62,707 bases of DNA from Candidatus Micrarchaeum sp. (GTDB lineage: Archaea > Micrarchaeota > Micrarchaeia > CABMEP01), in contig DYJP01000001.1 in assembly GCA_020723065.1 (NCBI GenBank), positions 56,555-119,261 on the forward strand, given 5' to 3'. Shown here in pieces: positions 20,154-30,889 of this stretch. Position numbers and translations under genes: made by a program. Positions within the stretch are counted from its first letter, which is position 1. Every line of letters begins with the position of its first letter. The notes beneath the pieces were generated by a model, which ran no database searches, was not told where the DNA came from, and saw only the letters and a list, made by a program, of their open reading frames with translations.

Positions 20154-20321
20154 ATGTTCAAATTATTCAAGAAGAAGGAAACAGTAAAGGCAGTCATCCA
20201 AGAGCTGGAAGCAAAGTTCGAAAAGGAAAAGTCAGAAACAATAAGGCGCCATACCGCGAGTCCTGTGTGGCTCAAAGGGGAACATTTGCAAATTGACGAG
20301 ATGACAAAAAGAGGGAATTGA
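20154..20321 (+). CDS. Short hypothetical protein
   Basis: 55-aa Lys/Glu-rich ORF directly upstream of speE. Confidence 0.4.
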   Translation: MFKLFKKKETVKAVIQELEAKFEKEKSETIRRHTASPVWLKGEHLQIDEMTKRGN

Positions 20322-20322
20322 T

Positions 20323-21210
20323 ATGCCAAGGCCTAAAAATGAAGTCCGGAGCAATGCTTCAGATTTCAAACCGATGATAAATCCGAAAGACTGGGTGTTC
20401 GAAGGGTTCGGCTTCGGCAAGGGACGGTCTCTTGCGATCAAGGTGAAGAAAAGACTGGCTGTCGTGCAGTCTCCGTTTCAGAAAATAGAAGTTCTTGAAT
20501 CTGAGGCTTACGGAACAGTAATGCTCATAGACGGGGCGGTGCAGCTTACTGACGCGGACGAATTCGCCTATCACGAGATGCTTGCGCACGTTCCAATTAA
20601 TGTAAAGAAGACTGTGGGCAATGTTTTGATAATAGGGGGAGGGGACGGCAGTGTAGCCAGGGAAGTCCTCAAATATCCTTCAGTTCGCAGCGTAGACCTT
20701 TGCGACATCGACAGGAAGGTAACGGAGCTTTCTAAGAAATATTTTCCGAAGGTCGCATGCGCGTTCAAGGACAGGAGGCTCCATGTCTTTCATGAAGACG
20801 GCTTTGCGTTTTTGGATTCAAGGAAAAACGAATACGACATAATCATAATCGACAGCACGGATCCGGTCGGATCCGCTGAAAACCTTTTCAGGAAGGAATT
20901 CTTCCGCAAGGTTTCCAATTCGCTCAAGGGCGACGGCATAATGGTGAGCCAGCTCGAATCGATGTTCTACAATCCGGACATAATCTCCAAGACGCTCGGC
21001 AGAATTAGATCGGTGTTCAAAAGAGCCTGGTATTACTATACAGTTATTCCAACTTATCCGTCCGGGACTATAGGGTTCTCGTTCGCTTCAAAAAAATTCG
21101 ATCCCGTAACAGACTACAATCCGAAAAAGATGAATGGAACCACAAGGTATACAATAAGAAGATGCATCATGCGGCCTTTTGTCTTCCGGAATTCGCGAAA
21201 AGAATCGTAG
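20323..21210 (+). CDS. speE: Spermidine synthase-family aminopropyltransferase
   Basis: VLIIGGGDGSVAREVLKYPSV, IIDSTDPVGSAENLF. Confidence 0.92.
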   Translation: MPRPKNEVRSNASDFKPMINPKDWVFEGFGFGKGRSLAIKVKKRLAVVQSPFQKIEVLESEAYGTVMLIDGAVQLTDADEFAYHEMLAHVPINVKKTVGNVLIIGGGDGSVAREVLKYPSVRSVDLCDIDRKVTELSKKYFPKVACAFKDRRLHVFHEDGFAFLDSRKNEYDIIIIDSTDPVGSAENLFRKEFFRKVSNSLKGDGIMVSQLESMFYNPDIISKTLGRIRSVFKRAWYYYTVIPTYPSGTIGFSFASKKFDPVTDYNPKKMNGTTRYTIRRCIMRPFVFRNSRKES

Positions 21211-21230
21211 AATAGCGGACAGGCGGGTTC

Positions 21231-21640
21231 TTACTTTTTGGCTTCGGGATCGCGTATCATCTGTCCCCTGTAAACCAGGTCCCGTACGTACATTCCTTTC
21301 CCGAATGTCTTCTTTATCTTCTTCTCTGCCTTTTCTATGTCGAAGTCTTCGCATGCGAAGATGTCTATGCAACCGTATGAGTATTCCGGCCAGGTGTGGA
21401 TGGTTATGTCGCTTTCGACCAGGAGAATGAATCAGTTATCCCCCCTTCGGCCATCACTCCGTTCTTTTCAGGGAAGTTGTGGATCAGCGGCTTGCCTATC
21501 GTATGGAGGTTTACGGATTTGGGAAGCGTCTCAAGAAAGTCTGCAAGAAAACTCTCGCTGCTAAGCTTCTTCACGTCTTTCTTGTTCTCAAGATAGAATT
21601 CCCATGTCGCGTGGGGCTAGCGTTTTTCTTTCGTTTCCAT
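21231..21640 (-). pseudogene. speD: S-adenosylmethionine decarboxylase, disrupted
   Basis: Composite frame METKEKR*PHATWEFYLENKK...KNGVMAEGGIT(fs)FILLVESDITIHTWPEYSYGCIDIFACEDFDIEKA; in-frame TAG plus one frameshift. Confidence 0.82.
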
Positions 21641-21883
21641 GATTATATTACGCTGAAAACAAATAAAAGTTTATATATTTTTAGGCCTCTGCTTGTTTTT
21701 CACATCAAGCAATCGATTTTGCCTGATTTTGCAATATTGTTTCCAAGGTTGCGTTGCCCTAATATAAATAAAGCGCACAATCTTATTTTTAATCGTATCA
21801 AATTATCATTGCCATTCTAAACCTGCTTTCTGCGCTGAAGGATATATTTATTTATCTTTTTTTACTATATCATACTGAAAGAT

Positions 21884-22020
21884 GGGCTTGTAGCTCAGAC
21901 TGGTAGAGCGCGTCGTTCGCATAAACTTTCTTAGGAAGAAAGTTTAATCAAAGAAAAACTTTCTTAAGAAAAAAGTTTCGGAAAACGACGAGGCCGCGAG
22001 TTCAAATCTCGCCAAGTCCA
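21884..22020 (+). tRNA. tRNA-Ala(CGC) with a ~65-nt BHB intron (about 21922-21986)
   Basis: GGGCUUG/CAAGUCC acceptor with G3:U70, anticodon stem CGUCG/CGACG, UUCG/CGGA central helix, 3-nt AAA bulge. End coordinate good to about 2 nt. Confidence 0.88.
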
Positions 22021-22044
22021 CTTTCCTTTTTTGTTTATTATTCC

Positions 22045-23220
22045 TCAACTCAATATTTTGTTTTTATTGAACCACATAAATAATCCTAGCGCGGTTATTG
22101 ATGCGATTCCCGCGAATGCAAACGTATAGGAAGGGTCTATCATCCACAGTATTCCCGCGATTATCGAGGCTGGAAGGTAAATGATTCCCGTTACAAAGTT
22201 GTATATTCCTATCGCGGTTCCTTTTCTTTTTCTTTCAAGGTCCGTAATATAGGCTTTGCTCTGGCCTTCGTCTATTGCGTAGAACATCCCGTAGAGTACG
22301 AACATCAGGATGACAAGCTCTTTCGTGTTCGCGAATACGAATCCTATGCTCATTAGCAGGTAGATCACATAGCTTAGCGCTATTATTTTTTCTCTTCCGA
22401 TTCTGTCGCCAATTTTTCCGATCGGTATCGAGAAAATTACGAATGCGACATTGAACAGTGTGTACAGCAGGATAACGTCCGTCAGCGCGAATCCCGCTAT
22501 GTACGCTTTCAGTAGCAGGAAGCTGAAGCTGAAGTATGCAATGGAGAATATCCCTGCTGCCAGCAGGTATCTCTTAAAATTTTTGTTAAGATTTCTGTAA
22601 GTCTTGAATATGCTTTCGTGTTCTGTTGGCTTGGAATGCCTGTCTTTCAGGAAGAAAAGAAGCAGAGTTGCTGCGATAGCGGGAATTACTGCAAGGATGA
22701 AAAGGTTTGTGAATGCCGAAAGGGTCTCAGGATAGATTGTGAAGAACAAATATGCGAGAAGGGGGCCGAGTATCGCCCCTGACTTGTCCAGAGCCTTGTG
22801 CACTCCGAATGAGAACCCCTTGTTCTTTCCTTCCGCTATTGATGCGATCCAGGCATCCCTCGGTGGTCCCCTTACTGACTTTCCTAGCCTTTCTACCACC
22901 CTGAACAGCGCGGCCGCAGGCACCGTGGTTGCAAATATCAGCATTCCTTTTGCAAGGGTGGACAGTCCGTATCCTGCGATTGTTATCTTCTTTCGTTGTC
23001 CGGACTTGTCAGAGATTGAGCCTGAAAAGTAGTCAAGCGATGAGGCGGAAAAGTCGGCGGCCCCCTCGATTAAACCCAGAAGCGCGGTGGAGGCGCCAAG
23101 AACCGTGGTGAAGAATATCGAAAAGACAGAGAATATCGCTTCTGAGCTGACGTCTGTCAGGAAGCTCACTATCCCCAGCAGAAAAATGTCCTTCTGTATT
23201 CCGAATATCTTCTTTTCCAT
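22045..23220 (-). CDS. Major facilitator superfamily transporter
   Basis: 12-TM-like hydrophobic pattern, FLTDVSSEAIFSVFSIFF, RVVERLGKSVRGPPRDA. Confidence 0.88.
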   Translation of the reverse strand: MEKKIFGIQKDIFLLGIVSFLTDVSSEAIFSVFSIFFTTVLGASTALLGLIEGAADFSASSLDYFSGSISDKSGQRKKITIAGYGLSTLAKGMLIFATTVPAAALFRVVERLGKSVRGPPRDAWIASIAEGKNKGFSFGVHKALDKSGAILGPLLAYLFFTIYPETLSAFTNLFILAVIPAIAATLLLFFLKDRHSKPTEHESIFKTYRNLNKNFKRYLLAAGIFSIAYFSFSFLLLKAYIAGFALTDVILLYTLFNVAFVIFSIPIGKIGDRIGREKIIALSYVIYLLMSIGFVFANTKELVILMFVLYGMFYAIDEGQSKAYITDLERKRKGTAIGIYNFVTGIIYLPASIIAGILWMIDPSYTFAFAGIASITALGLFMWFNKNKILS

Positions 23221-23266
23221 GCTACTAGTTTGCTAAAAAAAGTTTATTAACATATTCTGCGCCAAT

Positions 23267-24145
23267 TCAGTGCATTAGTATGGTGTCGCAGCCTTCCGGC
23301 TCCCCGTAATACTGTGGCCCGCTTATGAACAGCTTCACGTATCCAAGTATCGGTATTCGGAATATGACCTTGCCTTTCACGTCTTGCGCTCTTACGATGT
23401 CAAAGTAGGATATGTCCATGTAGTTGTTGTTGTCCCCCTTTGTGAGTATGTAGTAGTCGCTTCCAACCTTCAGCTTCAGGAAAGCCCTGTGCACGATGTC
23501 CATGTTGATGTAGCTTCCGTTTATCTTTGTTGCGTATACTATGATATCGTTCGTGAGGTTTTCGCTTACAGATGTAATCCCGCTCAATGAGCTGTTTATT
23601 GTTATCGTGCGCACACATTCAGGAGAATAGCCTATTATTTCCTTGGTGGCGGAAGAAATTCTTGGGCAGAATTCCTGGCAGACATAGTTCGCTGGTCCGT
23701 TCGGTCCGCAGCCAACTTTGGATTTAATCAGTGCTTCTAATTCTTGCCGTGTGATTTCCACTGCGGGCGCATTAATGCTTTCCGCGTTTATTCCTTGGAC
23801 TATCACGAAGTCTCCTCTTTCATAGGAAGGCAGTAGCGAACAGGACACTACCCCACTTATCGGAACGGAGGTTCCAAGCAGGAACTGCATTCCGTACCAC
23901 AGTGCTAGCGCTATGAAGAATGCCTTTGCTACCTCGATCAATTCCTTTTTCCAACCTTCCGCGATAGCGCCAACCAATATGTCTAGAAGGAAGGTCCCTA
24001 TGAGGGAAGCTCCCGCTAGGAAAGCGAAAAGTATGCTCTTTGTAAGAAGATAAAGGCCGAAAGCTATTACGAATAAGTACAAAAGAATGTTTGTCTTGTG
24101 AATGTTCTCTAGAAACTTTTTGGAATTTTCATCCATGTTAATCAT
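23267..24145 (-). CDS. Type I signal peptidase-like membrane protein with a large lumenal insertion
   Basis: TM segments then VSCSLLPSYERGDFVIVQG (S26 Ser box) and ILTKGDNNNYMDISYF (GDNN box). Confidence 0.75.
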   Translation of the reverse strand: MINMDENSKKFLENIHKTNILLYLFVIAFGLYLLTKSILFAFLAGASLIGTFLLDILVGAIAEGWKKELIEVAKAFFIALALWYGMQFLLGTSVPISGVVSCSLLPSYERGDFVIVQGINAESINAPAVEITRQELEALIKSKVGCGPNGPANYVCQEFCPRISSATKEIIGYSPECVRTITINSSLSGITSVSENLTNDIIVYATKINGSYINMDIVHRAFLKLKVGSDYYILTKGDNNNYMDISYFDIVRAQDVKGKVIFRIPILGYVKLFISGPQYYGEPEGCDTILMH

Positions 24146-24268
24146 TTAGTATAAAGTAATTTAATTCTATTTATGGTTGGGGTATTTTGTTGTAAAAAAT
24201 AGGATATGGAAAAAATAAAAGAAAAAAAGAAAAGATTTGGCGATTGTTTGGTTTCAGAATGGGTCCGA

Positions 24269-25348
24269 TTACCAGACCAATTCTTCTACCATTTCGTATG
24301 CCTTGTTCTTCTCTTTTTCCGGCTCCATGTTGCCCAACAATGATGTGGAAGTCACTCCAGTCATGATTGCTGTTACGACAACTTTGTCGCCGAGTTCCGG
24401 CATAAGCCTTGCGCCCCAGATGACGTTCGCATTGCCATCGAAAGCCTCTGTGATTCCCTCTCCTATCTTGGTGGCCTCTCCTAATGTGAGGTTTGCTCCA
24501 CCGGCGATGTGGATGAGTGCGCCCTTTGCGCCTTCGTAGCTGACGTCAAGCAGTGGGTGTTCGAGTACGCTCTTCACTGCGTCCTCCACCTTGTTAGTGC
24601 CCTTCCCTTCTCCTACAGAGAGCATTGCGACTCCACCGTTGCCCATGATAGATCTTATGTCTGCGAAGTCTATGTTGATCAAAGATGGCGTCATGATGGT
24701 GTCTGAGATTCCTCTTATCGCTCTTGCGAGTATCTCGTCTGCCACGTTGAACGCCTCGTTCATTGGAAGATTCGGAACATACTGGACCAGTCTGTTGTTG
24801 TCGATTACGACCACTGTGTCGCATGTTTTTCTGAGCTCGTCAAGTCCCCATCTCGCCTTTTCTGTTCTTGCTCTTTCAAGAGAGAACGGATAGGTGACCA
24901 TGCCGACTACTATTGCGCCTTCCTTCTTTGCCACTTCTGCAACTACAGGGGCCGCACCGGTTCCAGTACCTCCTCCCATACCTGCTGTTAGGAATACTAA
25001 GTCTGCACCGCCGAGTGCCTCTGCGATTTTGTCCTTGGATGCCTCTGCTGCCTTTCTTGCAACCTCCGGGTATCCTCCCGCTCCAAGACCTCTTGTTATC
25101 GACTGACCGATCAAGAGTCTCTTGTGCGCTTCTGTTATCTTGAGGTGATTAATATCAGTATTGATTGCTATTGTGTCGGCGGTCTTTATGCCTGACTTCA
25201 TGATTCTTGTGATGCTGTTGCAACCCCCGCCACCAATTCCAACCACTGAGATCCTGACTTTGTCAGATCCGAGGAAATCTTTCTCAGCAGCCCCGACTGC
25301 TTTTTTGTTTTGTCCGGTACTTCCAAATGAACTAAGGAAACTCTCCAT
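24269..25348 (-). CDS. ftsZ: Cell division protein FtsZ
   Basis: [29 protein letters not shown]. Confidence 0.96.
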   Translation of the reverse strand: MESFLSSFGSTGQNKKAVGAAEKDFLGSDKVRISVVGIGGGGCNSITRIMKSGIKTADTIAINTDINHLKITEAHKRLLIGQSITRGLGAGGYPEVARKAAEASKDKIAEALGGADLVFLTAGMGGGTGTGAAPVVAEVAKKEGAIVVGMVTYPFSLERARTEKARWGLDELRKTCDTVVVIDNNRLVQYVPNLPMNEAFNVADEILARAIRGISDTIMTPSLINIDFADIRSIMGNGGVAMLSVGEGKGTNKVEDAVKSVLEHPLLDVSYEGAKGALIHIAGGANLTLGEATKIGEGITEAFDGNANVIWGARLMPELGDKVVVTAIMTGVTSTSLLGNMEPEKEKNKAYEMVEELVW

Positions 25349-25429
25349 GTTAATCCCTGCCTCATGTCAATATGAGTCTAAGCTGGCTGTCCTGGTCGGA
25401 ACAGCCAGCAAAATCTAAAAAGAAAAAAT

Positions 25430-26491
25430 TTAGCCGATTATTTCTATGTCGCCATAGACCGGTGTGTTCGTCTTCTCTTCCTCTATCGGAACTCCGACAA
25501 CGCTCGAGCCCTTGACTCCGGTGACTATTGCTACGATTTCGATTTTGCCATCGTATCCTGGAATCAGTCTTGCTCCCCACTTGACGCTTGCTGTTGCGTC
25601 CATCCTGTCTGTGATGATTTCTCCAGCTTTGATTGCGTCTCCGAGTGTCAGGTCGTTTCCACCGGATATGTGGATCAATGCGCCTTTTGCGCCTTCAAAG
25701 TCGACATCGAGAAGTCTGTTCTTAAGGACTCCTTCTGCTGCCGCCTGGACCTTGTTGGTGCCTCTTCCCTCTCCTACTGCAATGAATCCGACATCTCCTG
25801 CGGACATGATAGATCTGACGTCTGCGAAGTCGATGTTGATGAGGGACGGTTGTGTGATCGTCCATACGAGACCGCCGATTGCTCTTGCGAGAATCTCGTC
25901 TGCCACTCCGAACGCTTCGTTCATCGGGAGGTTCGGAACTAACTGGACTAACCTGTTGTTGTCGATTATGATAACGCTGTCTGCGTGCTTTCTGAGCTGC
26001 TGGATACCCTCGTCTGCCTTAGATCTTCTTGCCTTTTCAAGTGCGAATGGGTAAGTGACCATGGCCACTACGATTGCGCCCTGCTCTTTTGCTACTTCTG
26101 CTACGACTGGTGCGGAACCTGTTCCCGTACCACCACCCATACCAGCGCAGATGAATACGAGCTGCGCATCCTTCAAGGATCTCTCGATAAGCGGCTTGTC
26201 GATCTCAGCTGCCTTCCTGCCGACTTCTGTGTAGCCTCCTGCTCCGAGTCCTCTTGTTATGGATTTACCAACGAGTATCTTCTGAATTCTCTCATCGAGC
26301 GTCAAAAGGTGTTGATTGTCAGTGTTGACTGCAATTAAATCTGCTCCTTTGACTCCGTACTTGAGAAGTCTCTGAAGTGTGTTGTTTCCTCCACCACCGC
26401 AGCCCACGACTGCGATCTTGATTCTTTCCACTGGACCGAAGTTGTTGTCGTTCTCAGTGTGTCCGGTTACCGATTTTATTAAACTTTCCAT
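25430..26491 (-). CDS. ftsZ: Cell division protein FtsZ (second paralog)
   Basis: [32 protein letters not shown]. Confidence 0.96.
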   Translation of the reverse strand: MESLIKSVTGHTENDNNFGPVERIKIAVVGCGGGGNNTLQRLLKYGVKGADLIAVNTDNQHLLTLDERIQKILVGKSITRGLGAGGYTEVGRKAAEIDKPLIERSLKDAQLVFICAGMGGGTGTGSAPVVAEVAKEQGAIVVAMVTYPFALEKARRSKADEGIQQLRKHADSVIIIDNNRLVQLVPNLPMNEAFGVADEILARAIGGLVWTITQPSLINIDFADVRSIMSAGDVGFIAVGEGRGTNKVQAAAEGVLKNRLLDVDFEGAKGALIHISGGNDLTLGDAIKAGEIITDRMDATASVKWGARLIPGYDGKIEIVAIVTGVKGSSVVGVPIEEEKTNTPVYGDIEIIG

Positions 26492-26664
26492 TTACAATCG
26501 CCTTGTTATCTTCTTGATATATAATATTTATATACGTTGCTTTTTCAAAAAATTCTTCGACGTGAAAATTTTGCAAAAAATAGTTAAAATGTAGTCCAAA
26601 ATGACATTTTTTCGATTTTTTTTGAATTTTGAGTCGAAAAAATTGAAAGAAAAGTTATATAAAA

Positions 26665-26687
26665 TTAATGAATTAATATTCAATTAA
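26665..26687. promoter_or_regulatory. Degenerate palindromic operator next to a TATA-like box
   Basis: TTATATAA at 26655 followed by TTAATGAATTAATATTCAATTAA; resembles the operators at 27191 and 33929. Confidence 0.45.
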
Positions 26688-26797
26688 TAAGAATAGAAAT
26701 GTTTAAAAAATAATGAATATTTATTTAAATAAATCTGTCCATAAACATCGGCTTAAAAAAGGTTGAAATTCGCTAAAAAGCACACGAGTTGGATTTG

Positions 26798-27097
26798 ATG
26801 ACAAGATTGAAGATCTATAAAAAAATAGGGAGCGTTCCGAATAGTTTGCATTTCAAGCCCGTGGATTTGAAACTGAAGCATTTCGATGAAGTTGTCATCA
26901 CCATGGAGGAATTCGAGTCTCTGCGTCTTAAGGATTTGAACAATCTCAAGCAGAAGGATGCAGCAAAGCGGATGTGGGTATCTCAACCAACGTTCAATCG
27001 CATAATCACTTCTGCAAGACGGAAGCTTTCCAATGCAATAATCAACGGAAAGTCTATAAGGGTCGAAAGCAAGATAAGAAAAAGGAGGTCTAGGTAA
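26798..27097 (+). CDS. DUF134 family HTH protein
   Basis: KPVDLKLKHFDEVVITMEEFESLRLKDLNNLKQKDAAKRMWVSQPTFNRIITSARRKLSNAI. Confidence 0.88.
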   Translation: MTRLKIYKKIGSVPNSLHFKPVDLKLKHFDEVVITMEEFESLRLKDLNNLKQKDAAKRMWVSQPTFNRIITSARRKLSNAIINGKSIRVESKIRKRRSR

Positions 27098-27190
27098 AGT
27101 AAATCTTGGCTGCTTGTATTAGGTTTTTGCTTTAGTTTGCCTTGGTCTTTTTTTTGTTTTCAAATTAGTGAGCGAAAGCTTTATATACAT

Positions 27191-27210
27191 TAATGAATAT
27201 ATATTCATTA
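27191..27210. promoter_or_regulatory. 20-bp perfect palindromic operator
   Basis: TAATGAATATATATTCATTA directly downstream of TTTATATA at 27180. Confidence 0.7.
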
Positions 27211-27214
27211 CTTG

Positions 27215-27234
27215 TTATGAATAAAAATTCATAA
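27215..27234. promoter_or_regulatory. Second operator, same half-sites
   Basis: TTATGAATAAAAATTCATAA, 24 bp centre to centre from the first. Confidence 0.65.
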
Positions 27235-27282
27235 CTGAATTAAATATTAACGCTGTTAAATGTAAAATAAGAGGTGAAGCAT

Positions 27283-27603
27283 ATGCCATATGGAGATGGA
27301 ACAGGTCCTCAAGGCAGGGGCTCAATGACCGGAAGAGGAATGGGTCCTTGTGGGAGAGGATACAGTTTGAGCGGCGTATATGGAGCCGGATATGGTCGAG
27401 GATTCGGGCGCGGAAAAGGTTTCAGATACGGTAGAGGATACGGTTTCGGAAGGGCGTATTACGGAAATTACGGATACACTTTGCCATATCAAGATTCGGT
27501 AGCTCTTACAAAAGAAGAGGAAAAGCAGATTCTTGAGGAAGAGCTTAAGGCAATAGAAGCCGAGAAGGCTGCAATAGAGAAGAAGCTTAAGGAGATGAAG
27601 TAA
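27283..27603 (+). CDS. DUF5320 family Gly/Arg-rich protein
   Basis: MPYGDGTGPQGRGSMTGRGMGPCGRGY. Confidence 0.88.
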   Translation: MPYGDGTGPQGRGSMTGRGMGPCGRGYSLSGVYGAGYGRGFGRGKGFRYGRGYGFGRAYYGNYGYTLPYQDSVALTKEEEKQILEEELKAIEAEKAAIEKKLKEMK

Positions 27604-27693
27604 TTTCCTTGTTTTTTTATTTTTTTCTTTTTATTATAATAATTAGTATATATTGATTTGTAAATCGAAATAAAGATGAGATAAGTTGGAATT

Positions 27694-28788
27694 ATGGAAA
27701 TAAAATTTGCGTCAATTGCATTTCTTTTGATGTTAATGTCCGCTTCATTTTCTGCGGATTGCGCTTATTTCTTTTACGGGATAGGCTGTCCGCACTGTGC
27801 CCAGGCAGAGACGGTTATAACCGCGTTGGAGATGAGCGGAGTAGAGATTCACGAATTCGAAGTCTACAGGAATTCAACAAATGCCATGGTATTAAATGCA
27901 TTTTTCGATGCTTACAACGTATCGGATTCCTCCAGGGGAGTTCCCGTGTTGTTCTACCAGGACGGATTTATGATCGGAGACAAGCCAATAATTCAAAGGG
28001 CGCCTTATGTCCTTAGCGCAAACGGGACGATGGCGTGCCCTTCCTTGAATCAAACGGACGGCGAAATTGCAATCTCTTCTAGTGCATCCCCGGTTTCTAA
28101 GATCTCTGGGATTGAGCTTATACTTTTTGTAGGGGGTGCTGCGATAGTGGATTCGATAAATCCGTGTGCAATTGCAGTTCTGCTGATTCTGCTGTCATCT
28201 TTGATGATGGCAGGAGACCCAAAGCGCGCCCTTAAGGCGGGTCTTGCGTTCATACTTTCTATTTATATAGCATATTTCTTATTCGGTTTGGGACTCTTTT
28301 CTGCAGTGCAGATCGCAGGGGTGTCGAGCGTGATATACGATGCCATCGGATTTGTAGCAATCGCAATCGGAATTCTGAACATAAAGGATTATTTCTGGTA
28401 TGGCGGGGCGGGTTTCGTGATGGAAATTCCGAGATCCTGGAGGCCGACGCTCAAATATCTTTTGAATTCGGTTACAAGCGCTCCGGGTGCATTCCTGATT
28501 GGTTTCGTAGTTTGTCTTTTTGAATTGCCGTGTACAGGCGGACCGTATTTCTTCACCTTAGGTCTTTTGGCGAATCAGATGTCTGTCAATGAAATAATTC
28601 CAATTTTGGCGTTTTACAATTTGTTGTTCGTTTTGCCATTGTTGCTCGTTGTAGTGGTTATGGGTTATGGCTGGACAAGCGTTAATCAGCTAGAGAAGTT
28701 GAAGGAAAAGCACATCAGGAATTTCCATTTGCTTGCAGGCATAATAATGTTTGTGCTTGGTTTAGCGCTGGTGATGCATTGGTTCTAG
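27694..28788 (+). CDS. Thioredoxin/glutaredoxin-like domain fused to a DsbD/CcdA-type membrane domain
   Basis: FFYGIGCPHCAQAE, then DSINPCAIAVLLILLSSLM and a TM domain with CLFELPCTGGPY. Confidence 0.88.
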   Translation: MEIKFASIAFLLMLMSASFSADCAYFFYGIGCPHCAQAETVITALEMSGVEIHEFEVYRNSTNAMVLNAFFDAYNVSDSSRGVPVLFYQDGFMIGDKPIIQRAPYVLSANGTMACPSLNQTDGEIAISSSASPVSKISGIELILFVGGAAIVDSINPCAIAVLLILLSSLMMAGDPKRALKAGLAFILSIYIAYFLFGLGLFSAVQIAGVSSVIYDAIGFVAIAIGILNIKDYFWYGGAGFVMEIPRSWRPTLKYLLNSVTSAPGAFLIGFVVCLFELPCTGGPYFFTLGLLANQMSVNEIIPILAFYNLLFVLPLLLVVVVMGYGWTSVNQLEKLKEKHIRNFHLLAGIIMFVLGLALVMHWF

Positions 28789-28819
28789 TTTGATTTTTTT
28801 AATTTGAAAATGTGAAGAT

Positions 28820-29335
28820 ATGGTAAGACCGAGAAGATTCAGAAATGTGGGCCAGGTTCCTGGCATCAACTACTTTAAGCCGACCGGTGTAACGGTAAGA
28901 GAATTGGAAGAGATTATCTTGACTGTGGACGAATACGAAGCGATTCGGCTGAAAGATTTTGAAGGTTTTGAGCAAGAAGAAGCCGCTAAGAAAATGAATA
29001 TTTCACAGCCAACCCTTCATCGGCTCATTTTTTCAGCGAGGAAGAAAATTGCAGAAGCGATAGTTCAGGGCAAGGCCATAAGGATTGAGGGCGGCAACTA
29101 CATAGTGATTGGTCGCGGAATTGGTAGAGGATCCGGCCGAGGATTCGGAAGAGGAAGGCAGGTTGCGGGAATCGGAAGGGGGAAAGGGATCGGTGGAGGC
29201 CCGCTTGCAGCAGGTCCCGGCGGAGTTTGCGTTTGCCCGAAATGCAAGATGGAAGTTCCTCATGCGGTCGGAATTCCATGTTATAAAATGAAATGTTCCA
29301 AGTGCGGAGCCACGATGGTAAGAAAAGATGATTAA
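28820..29335 (+). CDS. DUF134 HTH protein with Gly/Arg linker and C-terminal zinc ribbon
   Basis: [22 protein letters not shown]..., then GRGFGRG linker, then [38 protein letters not shown]. Confidence 0.88.
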   Translation: MVRPRRFRNVGQVPGINYFKPTGVTVRELEEIILTVDEYEAIRLKDFEGFEQEEAAKKMNISQPTLHRLIFSARKKIAEAIVQGKAIRIEGGNYIVIGRGIGRGSGRGFGRGRQVAGIGRGKGIGGGPLAAGPGGVCVCPKCKMEVPHAVGIPCYKMKCSKCGATMVRKDD

Positions 29336-29403
29336 AATATATCTATATCAATTGGCTATGGCATAAATTTTGACAACTGGAATATAAATTAATTGGTGAT
29401 AAT

Positions 29404-30459
29404 TTGAAGGAAAAGATAGCATACATATCTGTGTTTGTGAACATTCTGCTTGCTGTAGGAAAACTGACAGCGGGAGTAGTGACAGGATCCGCATCTGTTT
29501 TTGCTCAGGGAGTTGACTCAATTACGGACGTATTATCTTCTGCGATAAATTTTTTTGGAATAAAAGCAAGTAAAAAGCCGATTGATGAAAAGCACCCGTA
29601 CGGATATTACAAGTTTGAGGTTTTTGGTGGATTGGCCATAACTATAATTTTATTTATTACAGGGGTTGGGATAGTTTATGATGCGTATCTTGGCTTTTTG
29701 AATCCAACTAAAATTGAAACTGGATACGTTGCAGTAGGAGTGATGATATTTTCTGCATTGATAGATGAAATAATGGCTAGAGTAAAAATTTATTATGGGA
29801 AAAAGGAGAATTCCATTAGCTTACTTTCAGATGGGATTCATTCAAAGGCTGATGTTTATGCATCTATCGCAGTAGTTATCGGATTGTTTTTAGCAGATTA
29901 CTGGATATATACAGATTCGTTGTTAGCTTTATTGATAGGTCTATATATAATGAAAGAATCATTCTCACTTGGTAAGGAAGCAACCGATTCATTGCTTGAT
30001 GTTTCAGGAGGAGAAGAAGTCGAAAACAAGATCCGGGAGATCGTAAAAAACGATAACATCGATGTTTCTGATTTGAAAACCCTGAAAAAAGGTTCTGCGA
30101 TAACTTTAAATCTTAAAATAAACCTTCCGAGCAAGATAACTGTCGATGAGGCCACGAAAATTTCTACGAAGCTTAGGGAAAAGCTTATGAGCGGGATAAA
30201 AAATCTTGTTTATGTTGCAATACAGATCGAGAGCCACGATGTAGAAAACAGTTATTTCAAGCCTTCGTTCGAGCTCGTGCAAGGTTTTGGGTGGCAGAGG
30301 AAAGGTAGATTCAAAGATGAAATAAAAGAAGCAAAAGCGATGGGACCTGGAGGAGTTTGCGTTTGCCCCAAATGTGGATACACAGTGACGCATGAAAAAG
30401 GAACTCCATGTTCATTGATTAAATGTCCTAAATGCGGGGTTGAGCTTGTAAGAAAATGA
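29404..30459 (+). CDS. Cation diffusion facilitator transporter with C-terminal zinc ribbon
   Basis: CDF TM domain (SVFAQGVDSITDVLSSA, LLSDGIHSKADVYAS) plus [38 protein letters not shown] tail. Confidence 0.9.
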   Translation: MKEKIAYISVFVNILLAVGKLTAGVVTGSASVFAQGVDSITDVLSSAINFFGIKASKKPIDEKHPYGYYKFEVFGGLAITIILFITGVGIVYDAYLGFLNPTKIETGYVAVGVMIFSALIDEIMARVKIYYGKKENSISLLSDGIHSKADVYASIAVVIGLFLADYWIYTDSLLALLIGLYIMKESFSLGKEATDSLLDVSGGEEVENKIREIVKNDNIDVSDLKTLKKGSAITLNLKINLPSKITVDEATKISTKLREKLMSGIKNLVYVAIQIESHDVENSYFKPSFELVQGFGWQRKGRFKDEIKEAKAMGPGGVCVCPKCGYTVTHEKGTPCSLIKCPKCGVELVRK

Positions 30460-30528
30460 AATATGTTGCTTAGATAAGTTTGTTGTTATTTGTTGTTTTG
30501 ACATTATTTATATTAGAAGGTGAAAAAT

Positions 30529-30864
30529 ATGAAAATTGCAATAAGTTCTGATGGAAATGAATTGGGAAGTAGAGTAAGTGAGGTATTTGGAAGATGCCCT
30601 TATTTTATGATTGTAGAAGTGAATGAAGGAAAGATAGTTGGGCATGAAGCGGTTGCGAATGCAAGCGTTGCCCAAAGGGGTGGAGCGGGAATATCCTCCG
30701 CTCAGCTCATAGCTGAGAAGGGGGCGAAAGCAGTCGTTGCGGGAAGCATAGGTCCGAGAGCCATGGATATTCTTAAGCAGCTCAAAATAGAAACTTATCG
30801 CGGCGCAGGAACTGTGGAATCCGTGGCATTGCAATGCGCGGAAGGAAAGCTGACAAGAATCTAA
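30529..30864 (+). CDS. NifX/NifB-type (dinitrogenase Fe-Mo cofactor binding-like) domain protein
   Basis: MKIAISSDGNELGSRVSEVFGRCPYFMIVEV...SIGPRAMDILKQLKIETY. Confidence 0.9.
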   Translation: MKIAISSDGNELGSRVSEVFGRCPYFMIVEVNEGKIVGHEAVANASVAQRGGAGISSAQLIAEKGAKAVVAGSIGPRAMDILKQLKIETYRGAGTVESVALQCAEGKLTRI

Positions 30865-30889
30865 TCTGACAAGAGTATACGTGATAGAT

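Noticed and set aside
21088-21372. 94-aa minus ORF near speE
   Set aside because: It is an off-frame reading through the speD pseudogene and the end of speE.
24269-26491. Tandem ftsZ genes as unusual
   Set aside because: Two FtsZ paralogs are normal in many archaea; both have intact GTP-binding motifs.
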